DNA of 48,116 bases from an uncultured Lachnospiraceae bacterium (lineage in GTDB: Bacteria; Bacillota; Clostridia; Lachnospirales; Lachnospiraceae). Shown here one piece after another: positions 41,381 through 48,116 of the stretch; position 1 is the first letter of the stretch; every line of letters begins with the position of its first letter. The DNA lies in contig CATLAK010000024.1 in NCBI GenBank assembly GCA_949878435.1, positions 1 to 48,116 of the forward strand. Direction: 5' to 3'. The translations under genes and the position numbers were made by a program. The notes under the pieces were generated by a model that was not told the origin of the DNA, searched no databases, and saw nothing but the letters and a program-made list of their open reading frames with translations.

Positions 41381-44002
41381 TTACGATAACATAACAAGCG
41401 CCTTACTTCCAGCATTTGTTTTGTCGATCTGTATCTGATTTCCGATCTTTTCCGCAAGCTCCGGCACATGGGAGATAATACCGATCAGCCGGTCCCGCTC
41501 CACCAGCGTCTGCAAAGTAAGGCACGCCTGGTCAAGGGACTCCCCGTCAAGGCTGCCGAAACCTTCATCGATAAACAGCGCCTCCACCTTAAGCCCTCCG
41601 CTTTCCGACTGTACCACATCGCTCATCCCTAACGCCAATGATAAAGATGCCTTGAAGGCTTCCCCTCCTGAAAGAGTCTTGACGGAACGATATTTGCCCG
41701 TATAATAATCTAAAACCTCGATTTCCAGATTGTCCTTGCTTCTCCCGTCGCTGATCTGTTCCACCCTTTTCAGCTCATATCTGCCGCTGCTTAAAAGGCG
41801 GAGCCTGATATTGGCGGCGGTCAGTATATCCTCAAAGTAAGCGGCAAGTACATACTGTTCAAAGACCAGTCTCTTTTTATTATTCCCATTTGCAGCATCA
41901 TCCAAATCCTTGATCAGGCTGTATCGCTCCATCAGCGCCGTCAGCTGCCTGTTCTTCTCTTCAAGGGAGGAAAGACCCTTTTTCACGCTTTTGTGGCGGT
42001 TGTCCAATATAAGCTGCTCGTCAAAGAGGGCTTTTCTTTCTTTTTCTGCCTGACGGAGCTGTTCTTTCAGTTCCTGCATGTCCATAAGCTTTGCTCTGCC
42101 GGTCTCTTCTGCAAGGTGGCTGAGCATTTCCGCGTTCAAATGGCAGTCTTTCCGATAAGCTTCGATTTCCTCCCGAAGCGCACGGATTTCCTTTTCTTCC
42201 CTGCGTACTTTAAGATATGCCTCTCTGGATGAAAAGCCTGCCGCCTTTAATCCCTTGTCAAATTCTTCTCTCTGCTTTTTCAGTCTTTCGCTTGAAAGCA
42301 TTTCTTCCTGCTGCCGCTTATAAAGCAGCTTTTTCTTTTCCTTAAGGACGGCGCTGCGCTGCTGATACTGCTTTATCTGCTCCCGGAAGGCTTCCTGGCT
42401 ATGCTCCGTAAGATACACCCCTATGACAGGATTTCTGCTTTTCCTGCATGCCTCAAGCTGCATGCACTGATCTGTCCAGTCTTGTACCTGCCGCTTAAGT
42501 TCCCCGCTTTCCGCCGCACAGGCGGCAGTCCTGCCGTGAACCTCCACCCGTTTCTTCTGCTTTGTCTCATAAACGTCCTTCAGTTCTTTTACCCGCTCCT
42601 TTGTAGGAAGGCTGCCGCTCTTAGCTGCCGGCTGGGGATGGTGCACCGCCCCGCATACCGGGCAGGGGATTCCCTCTTTCAGCCCTTCCGCCAAAATTCC
42701 TGCCATACCGTGACGATATGCTAAATCTGTCTGTTCGTATAACCGTTTTGCTTCTTCCTCTTCCTGTTCTGCCGCCAGATAAATCTTTTGCTGCCTGTGC
42801 AGTTCTTCTTCCTTCGCTGCACTCTTTTGACGCTCCTTTTTAAGCTGGTGTTCCGCCTCCTGCCACCTTTTTTCCTCCTCATAGCCGGCGGCAATTTCCT
42901 CCTGCAGTTCAACAAAAGTTTCTTCTTCTTTATTTTTTTGCTCTAAAAGACGAATCTCCTCCAAATAGTCCTGTATTTCCTTTTTCAGGGTCACATTCTG
43001 TTCTTCAAGGGCAGTCAATTGTATTTCTATGGTTCTCAAAGAAGATGCCCGCTCCTGCTGCTTTAGCAGATCTTCCTTCTGCTTTATTTCATCCGCTCTT
43101 TTATCAAGTGACTGGGCGCGTACTTTTTCTTTTTCCAACTTGTCAAAAAGGCTCTGTACCCGTTCATTTTCCGCTATCTGCCCGGCAAGGACCTGAACCT
43201 TTTCGTCCTTCCCGGCGTAGGCTGTGCGAAGCTCCTTCCCCTTTTTCCGTAGTTTTCTTTCTTCCCCCTTAAGAAGCGCTATGATGCCCTCATAGTAATG
43301 GCTCCCTGTTTTTGCCCCATCCGCTTCCTCCCCAGAAAGCATGTCGATGTCTTCGTCCATTTTATGCCTGCATTCCATGATCTGCTTATAGATACCGCCG
43401 GATTTCCCCTTTAAAGAGGCTGCGATCTTCTCGTACAGATCCGTTCCGAAGATCTCCCGAAAAATCTTCGTCTTTTCCGAGGGCGGCGCAGATAAAAGCC
43501 TTGCGAACTCTCCCTGGGCAATCATGGATAACTGCTTGAACTGGCGGTAATCCAGCCGCAGAAGTTCCTGTACCTTGCGAGTCACTTCTCCGCTTCCCTC
43601 AATGGATTTTCCGTCCGGTCCCGTAAAGACTGCCCGCTCCTTTTCCTTCGTCAGAAAATCTTGTTCTTTTGCATCTTTTCCCTGTGTCCTGCGCTTTTTG
43701 GGACGCATATACTCCGGATTCCTGTAAATCTCATAAGTCTGTCCTGCATGGGTCATGATAAGCTCCACATAGGTGGGCGTTTCCCCCTTTGCAAAGTCGC
43801 TGCGGACACTGTTCTTCTCCCGCATCCCGCCGCTCATGTTTCCATAAAGGGCATACGTAATGGCATCAAAAATAGTGGTCTTTCCTGCCCCGGTTGGTCC
43901 CGTGACCAGAAAAAGCCCTCTTTCATTAAACCCTGTAAAATCAATTTCCTGTTTTTCTTTGTAGGGTCCCCACCCGCATAAGGTCAATTTGACCGGCTTC
44001 AT
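41381..44002 (-). CDS. sbcC: Exonuclease subunit SbcC (Rad50-like ATPase)
   Basis: 873 residues. Walker A GPTGAGKTTIFDAI near residue 35, Q-loop QLSMIAQGEFARLLSAP, long coiled-coil arms (about 200-700) broken by the zinc hook CPVCGAVHHP near 440, then the signature LSGGEAFKASLSLALG and Walker B ALFIDEGFGSLD. With SbcD it opens DNA hairpins and trims protein-blocked ends. The length is at the short end for the family, mostly from shorter coils. It begins three bases after the sbcD stop. Confidence 0.95.
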   Translation of the reverse strand: MKPVKLTLCGWGPYKEKQEIDFTGFNERGLFLVTGPTGAGKTTIFDAITYALYGNMSGGMREKNSVRSDFAKGETPTYVELIMTHAGQTYEIYRNPEYMRPKKRRTQGKDAKEQDFLTKEKERAVFTGPDGKSIEGSGEVTRKVQELLRLDYRQFKQLSMIAQGEFARLLSAPPSEKTKIFREIFGTDLYEKIAASLKGKSGGIYKQIMECRHKMDEDIDMLSGEEADGAKTGSHYYEGIIALLKGEERKLRKKGKELRTAYAGKDEKVQVLAGQIAENERVQSLFDKLEKEKVRAQSLDKRADEIKQKEDLLKQQERASSLRTIEIQLTALEEQNVTLKKEIQDYLEEIRLLEQKNKEEETFVELQEEIAAGYEEEKRWQEAEHQLKKERQKSAAKEEELHRQQKIYLAAEQEEEEAKRLYEQTDLAYRHGMAGILAEGLKEGIPCPVCGAVHHPQPAAKSGSLPTKERVKELKDVYETKQKKRVEVHGRTAACAAESGELKRQVQDWTDQCMQLEACRKSRNPVIGVYLTEHSQEAFREQIKQYQQRSAVLKEKKKLLYKRQQEEMLSSERLKKQREEFDKGLKAAGFSSREAYLKVRREEKEIRALREEIEAYRKDCHLNAEMLSHLAEETGRAKLMDMQELKEQLRQAEKERKALFDEQLILDNRHKSVKKGLSSLEEKNRQLTALMERYSLIKDLDDAANGNNKKRLVFEQYVLAAYFEDILTAANIRLRLLSSGRYELKRVEQISDGRSKDNLEIEVLDYYTGKYRSVKTLSGGEAFKASLSLALGMSDVVQSESGGLKVEALFIDEGFGSLDGESLDQACLTLQTLVERDRLIGIISHVPELAEKIGNQIQIDKTNAGSKALVMLS

Positions 44003-44005
44003 TCT

Positions 44006-45169
44006 TCACCCATTTCCTTCCAACTCTTTTACGATATCCGCCACTGCCTGCCTGCTTTCATCTGTCAGTTCCGCCTTGCGCACTTCCTGGTAAAATGCTT
44101 CAAACAAGGAAAGCACATCCCGCTGTCCGGCAAGCATCCTGCTCTTATTTTTCAATATGACACCCTCGTCAGAAGCACGTTCTGCCTCTTTCCTTACAAT
44201 CTGCATCACGTTTGGATAGACGCTTCTGATGGTTCCTATGGGATCGATCAGTTCCCCTTCGTCGGTCAGGATTGCCTGTATATAATCCTGATATTGACCG
44301 TTTCTCTCAACAGAATCCTCTATTGCCCCCTCCAGTACTTTCTTCAGGCTTCCCTCTATCTTCCGCATTTCCCGCATAGGGCGAAGGGGGAGCGGCTTTA
44401 CCTCTTCAAGTCCCTTCCCGCCGAGCCGGACCAGCAGCGCTTTTTTGGTCTGGCTGACCTCTCCAAAGGAATATTTAAGCGGAGCGCCGGCATACCAGAC
44501 CGGTCCTTCCCCAATTTGCTGGGGCTTATGGATATGTCCTAATGCCACATAATCGAAGCCTTGGAACAAAGAAGCATCCACATTGTCTAAACCGCCTACA
44601 TGGATGGTAGTCTCACTGTCCGAAAGCTCCGGCTCCTTTTCCCCGTGGGTGACAAAAAAGTGCGTCACAAGCACTCTGTTCTTGGGCTTTTTCTTATCTT
44701 CGCCCTGCCAGTAGCCTTCCAGCATGCGTTCTACCGCCTCCCCGCTGGTACGCACCCCAAGCTGTGCCGGTTTTACAAACGGCAGCAGTATGAACTCTGT
44801 CTCCCCCGCCTCTTCTTTAAAAACTATTTTAGTCAACTCTTCCTTATACATGCCGGAAATATGCACGCCCTGCCTGCCAAGCAGGTTTTCTCCGAAACTG
44901 ATTCTCTCCGGCGAATCATGATTTCCGCTGATCATAATCACCTGAATATCCAATGCGGTCAACGCATTTAAGAAGGAATCCAGCAAGGTCACTGCCTCCC
45001 CCGGCGGAATCGCCCGGTCATAAATATCCCCGGCAATGACCACGGCATCTGCATGATTTTCCTTTGCCATGCCGCAAATCTGTTCCAATATGAACTTTTG
45101 ATCTTCCAGCAAGGAAAAGTCATTTACTACCTTTCCTAGATGCAGATCCGCCACATGTAAAAATATCAT
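44006..45169 (-). CDS. sbcD: Exonuclease subunit SbcD (Mre11-like nuclease)
   Basis: 387 residues. The metallophosphoesterase motifs are all visible: HVADLHLGK, VVIAGDIYDRA, ISGNHDSPERI, and DYVALGHIHKPQQ. It binds two metal ions and forms the nuclease half of SbcCD. The capping and C-terminal helical parts follow. The start overlaps the PHP gene stop (ATGA), and the gene ends four bases before sbcC, so translation is coupled. In genomes with long palindromes, such as this one, SbcCD is the enzyme that attacks hairpins. Confidence 0.95.
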   Translation of the reverse strand: MIFLHVADLHLGKVVNDFSLLEDQKFILEQICGMAKENHADAVVIAGDIYDRAIPPGEAVTLLDSFLNALTALDIQVIMISGNHDSPERISFGENLLGRQGVHISGMYKEELTKIVFKEEAGETEFILLPFVKPAQLGVRTSGEAVERMLEGYWQGEDKKKPKNRVLVTHFFVTHGEKEPELSDSETTIHVGGLDNVDASLFQGFDYVALGHIHKPQQIGEGPVWYAGAPLKYSFGEVSQTKKALLVRLGGKGLEEVKPLPLRPMREMRKIEGSLKKVLEGAIEDSVERNGQYQDYIQAILTDEGELIDPIGTIRSVYPNVMQIVRKEAERASDEGVILKNKSRMLAGQRDVLSLFEAFYQEVRKAELTDESRQAVADIVKELEGNG

Positions 45170-45897
45170 ATTGCCTCTCCCATTTTATTGAACCACTTGT
45201 CCCCATCGGTCAACAAATAGTCTTCCCCGCCAAGCACTGCGTTGCAAAAGTCCTCGATGGAAGCAAGCTTTCTCTTAAACGCCATTCCTCCGCCAAGGAT
45301 ACTGGTGGTATGCACATCTGACCCTGCCGTCATAGGGAACTTATGCGCTCTCGCATAGTCGATTGCCCTTGCATTGTACACAAAATGGTCGTAGTACGAG
45401 TGAATGGCATTCAGCCCCTCGACACCGTCAACCGCTTCAGGAAACAGGCGGATTTCCGGAATATAATATTCCTCCCTGAAAGGATGGGCATGGATGACCA
45501 TCCCTCCTGCCTCGTGAATGAGCCGGTACTGCTCCTTTACAGAAGCATCCTTGATCTCGGGATGGGAAATCAGCCAGTTCTTATCTACACCATAAACCAG
45601 AAATTCCGTTCCGTCATAGCCCGCTTCATATCCAAAGAACACCTGCAGTCCGTTTTCGTTTCCCCATTGCCTTGCATTTTCATATCCTTTGCTGTACTGC
45701 TCTATCCACGCTTCCCAAGGAAGGCGGGAGTCGATACAGTTGTTTCCATACCAGTTGTGATTGGTAATGATGACGCCTGTATAACCAGCTTCCTTCGCCG
45801 CCTTTGCCATCTGCTCCCCCGTACTGCGGGCACAGGCACTGCTCTCACTGGTGTGCATATGGGTCTCATATAAATAAGGGTAGTCTTCTCTTTTCAT
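45166..45897 (-). CDS. PHP-domain phosphoesterase
   Basis: 243 residues from the ATG at 45897 with GAGGAA five bases upstream; an ATG 12 bases earlier is less likely. Metal ligands of the PHP fold are seen: YETHMHTSESSAC (HxH), VIITNHNWYG, GMVIHAHPFRE and the end TAGSDVHTTSILGG. Family members act on phosphate esters (histidinol phosphate, nucleotides) or on DNA ends. It is the first gene of the sbcDC operon, overlaps sbcD, and an upstream TATAAT (45957-45962 on the minus strand) probably serves it. Confidence 0.85.
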   Translation of the reverse strand: MKREDYPYLYETHMHTSESSACARSTGEQMAKAAKEAGYTGVIITNHNWYGNNCIDSRLPWEAWIEQYSKGYENARQWGNENGLQVFFGYEAGYDGTEFLVYGVDKNWLISHPEIKDASVKEQYRLIHEAGGMVIHAHPFREEYYIPEIRLFPEAVDGVEGLNAIHSYYDHFVYNARAIDYARAHKFPMTAGSDVHTTSILGGGMAFKRKLASIEDFCNAVLGGEDYLLTDGDKWFNKMGEAI

Positions 45898-46019
45898 ATT
45901 TCCTCTCATTCCGCCTTGTAAGCCATAAAATTTCTTTTATTACCGTCAACGATACTATTATACTACAGGAAAAGGGGATTTTGTAGCACGGAATTGTTTT
46001 CTTATTCTGTGAGATAAGG

Positions 46020-46025
46020 TATAAT
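46020..46025 (+). promoter_or_regulatory. -10 element of the HAD gene
   Basis: TATAAT, with only a weak -35 (TTGTTT is 20 bases away). About 48 bases before the start codon. Confidence 0.4.
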
Positions 46026-46072
46026 GAATACTAGCTGCAAACTAACCGGCAAAAGAAAGGATAGGGATTTGG

Positions 46073-46744
46073 ATGATACGGACGATTGTTTTTGATATGG
46101 ATGGCACGCTTATTGACTCAGAGGCACTGATTCTGGACGCCTGGAAGGAAATTGCCGCCCAGAACCAGATTGCAGATATTGAACAGACTTTAATTGAATG
46201 CATCGGAATCAATACGAAGGAGACAAAAGCGGTTTTCCGCCAAACCTATGGGGATGATTTTCCCTACGAAAAGTACAGTAAAATGGCGTCCGCTCTTTAT
46301 CGGACAGAGATAGAAAAGAATGGTCTGCCCGTAAAGCCCGGAGTCTATGAATTGTTTGACTTTCTCAAGGAGAATCGCTACAGAATCGGTCTTGCTTCCT
46401 CTACCCGGGTGGACGTAGTGAAAAGTGAAATGGAAAGCATCGGTCTACTCGATGCCTTTGAGGTGATTGTGGGCGGGGATATGGTCACCCACAGCAAACC
46501 CCACCCTGAAATCTATTTAAAGTCCTGTGAATTGCTGGGCGTTTCTCCCTGTGACTGCTATGCAGTGGAGGATTCGCCTAACGGCATCCGCTCCGCCTAT
46601 CACGCCGGAATGAAAGTGCTGATGGTACCTGATCTGCTGCCGTCGGATGCGGAGCTTCTTAAGTTCCTCTATAAAGAATGTAAGGATTTGCTGGAGGTAA
46701 GGCAGCTTTTAGCGAAAGAAATCAATGGGCTGTCAGTTTCCTGA
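46073..46744 (+). CDS. HAD-superfamily phosphatase/phosphoglucomutase-like protein
   Basis: 223 residues. Motif I is VFDMDGTLIDSE, with nucleophile Asp8 and acid/base Asp10. The cap domain is helical (about 15-85). Motif II is LASSTRV, motif III Lys lies in THSKPHPEIY, and motif IV is AVEDSPNGIRSAYHAG. This places it in the beta-phosphoglucomutase/phosphatase group acting on sugar phosphates or similar. Its stop codon overlaps, on the other strand, the end of the GGDEF gene by 12 bases. Confidence 0.92.
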   Translation: MIRTIVFDMDGTLIDSEALILDAWKEIAAQNQIADIEQTLIECIGINTKETKAVFRQTYGDDFPYEKYSKMASALYRTEIEKNGLPVKPGVYELFDFLKENRYRIGLASSTRVDVVKSEMESIGLLDAFEVIVGGDMVTHSKPHPEIYLKSCELLGVSPCDCYAVEDSPNGIRSAYHAGMKVLMVPDLLPSDAELLKFLYKECKDLLEVRQLLAKEINGLSVS

Positions 46745-48031
46745 CAGCCCCGTTTCACGTATCAATCGTTTTTTCTGTCTTTTGTCCGCATACATCATCT
46801 GATCTGCAGCATCCCGGAAATTCTCTTCTTCAATCCTGCAATACCCAATGGCGTAGCTGATGGGAACCGTACTGGAAAGATTATAATCTCTGCACAGCTT
46901 CTCCAGCTTTTCTAAAAACTCCTGACTCTCTTTCCTATACAGAACCGCGAACTCATCCCCTCCCTGCCGATATGCCCTTCCGTCTGCTCCGGCTGCATCG
47001 GCAAGCAGACAGGCAAATCCCTGCAGCAGTTGATCACCGGCTGAGTGACCAATGGTATCATTTACCAGTTTCAAATCATTAATATCTGCAAGAAAATAAT
47101 ACAGTTCTCCCTCTTCCTGCCATTTATCCAGATCCCGTTCTAAGGCATTCCGATTATGAATATTCGTCAGGTAATCGATATAGGAAGACGGCTCCCCACC
47201 TCTGCGCTAAATGCAATAATGTTCCGCATACAGCTGTATTTGGTGGCTGCTGCATCGCCTGTCAGGATTTTCGTCTCGATGCTTATGTTCTCTTTGCCGT
47301 ATTTACCTTCCACGCTATGCTGCGCTTTCTCCAATACAGTCTCTGCCTTCTCTTTTGAATTGGCGATAAAAACCACCCCATTCTCGCAGACTCGGTACCC
47401 ATACAGACGATATTGCTTTATCTCTCTGTGAATGTCATTTAGAATCCGTACATCCTGCTTCCAATCCAGACTGTTTTCTATCTTACAAAAGCAGATTACT
47501 GCTATGGTAAGTTTCTGCTTATCAAAATCATATTCGTCCAATACCCTTTCAAAAGAATATTGGTTAAATAATGTTGTTTTCTCATCTACATATTTTTCTG
47601 TATTCTCATTGCTTAGAATCAATCCAAGAAGGATCAGCGTAGAACAGACCACTTCCACCAATGTCTCGGGAATCAACATTTGAATCACCGCCGCGGCTAC
47701 ATAGACAGGAACTGCAATAATAATTGCCACTCTTTTCTCTCCATCCAGCTTCTTCCAGTATCGAAGGCAGTAGTATAACAGCAAAAGTAAATAAATTACC
47801 AGACTCCCATATAAAGCGTAGGCTTTCGGACCTAAGGAATAATCGGTTGTTTTCCCATGCACATAGGTAATCGGCAGCGTAAAAATTCCCACTGTCGATA
47901 TTACATAGGGCAAAAACTGCAAAATCCGTACCTGCTTCGTAAATTTCAAGGAGATTTCCAAATAGCTTCTCATATACAAAAACAGAAGATAAATAGTGTC
48001 TGCTGATTAAGTGAATATCTGTATACTCCAA
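46733..48031 (-). pseudogene. Membrane protein with tandem GGDEF domains, frameshifted
   Basis: A diguanylate-cyclase-like gene split over frames. The first part (TTG start near 47979) has about five membrane helices and then a degenerate GGDEF-like segment (DEKTTLFNQYSFERVLDEY). It stops at 47167, but the next frame goes on at once with SYIDYLTNIHNRNALERD-type text and a complete GGDEF domain (LVNDTIGHSAGDQL, RQGGDEFAVLYR). One base missing from the G run near 47190 (on the minus strand GGTGGGGAGCC) explains the break. A second shift is likely near 48005, where EYTDIHLIS and DTIYLLFLYMRSYLEI would join. The intact GGDEF half could make c-di-GMP only if translated with a full sensor. Confidence 0.75.
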
Positions 48032-48116
48032 CGTTTGTATCCGTTCCTATATTGGAACAGATATAAAAGAGCGTAAAGTATCCGCTTGTAAATCTTAAAC
48101 AGATTCGTCACGAATA

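Noticed and set aside
47167..47200. Programmed ribosomal frameshift in the GGDEF gene
   Set aside because: No slippery heptamer with a following pseudoknot or internal Shine-Dalgarno is evident; a lost base in a G run is simpler.
47606..48031. Separate 141-residue gene
   Set aside because: Apart from its first residues it is the wrong frame of the GGDEF gene; only the beginning seems to belong to the real protein.
1..48116. CRISPR array, tRNA or rRNA genes
   Set aside because: No regularly spaced direct repeats, cloverleaf-like sequence or conserved rRNA text was seen on either strand.

Overview
The window looks like a chromosomal segment of an anaerobic, probably spore-forming Clostridia, most likely Lachnospiraceae. 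The gene order rpmE, DUF1385 protein, prmC, prfA next to rho, the DUF5716/DUF5717-type pair, the Gram-positive promoter and ribosome-binding-site style, a CIRCE operator, an RFN riboswitch and a SpoIID-like protein all point there. No tRNA, rRNA, CRISPR array or complete insertion sequence was recognised.

Layout. 1-316: end of an unseen gene plus stacked hairpins (possible IS200/IS605 remnant or small RNA). 317-7400: an XRE/TPR regulator, an ABC exporter (ATPase plus two-module FtsX permease) and an OmpR-type two-component system, with a Uma2 nuclease inserted on the opposite strand. 7486-10845: an Rpn-family nuclease, a truncated aldo/keto reductase, and a two-gene operon of a DUF2268 metalloprotease-like protein and a TipA-like MerR regulator. 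10870-15815: translation/transcription housekeeping block (prfA, prmC, DUF1385, rpmE, rho). 16125-23709: purine genes (purC, purF, purB and a second PurF-like gene lacking glutaminase residues) closely downstream of a polar amino-acid ABC importer. 23818-30831: a four-gene operon of uncharacterised proteins: a giant DUF5717-type repeat protein, an Hsp70/actin-like DUF5716-type protein, a TPR protein and a coiled-coil membrane protein. Between this operon and ribU lies a perfect 57-bp GC-rich inverted repeat. 31221-32100: ribU under an FMN riboswitch. 32110-33220: an accessory cassette (PBECR4-like protein and a truncated small protein) preceded by a strong promoter, a pseudoknot-capable leader and a terminator. 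33325-35066: a membrane protein, then a MarR/flavodoxin operon. 35231-38824: SpoIID-like protein and htpG under a CIRCE element. 38878-45897: a compact operon of a PHP phosphoesterase, sbcD, sbcC, a flavoprotein and a PpiC foldase. 46073-48116: a HAD phosphatase and a frameshifted tandem GGDEF protein.

Most promising for novelty: the four-gene DUF5717/DUF5716 operon with the giant palindrome next to its promoter; the structured leader before the PBECR4-like gene; the second PurF with a dead glutaminase domain; and the TipA-like operon, which shows both a MerR-type 19-bp-spacer promoter and an internal start for the ligand-binding domain. All functional statements come from motif recognition and context by eye; no database search was run.
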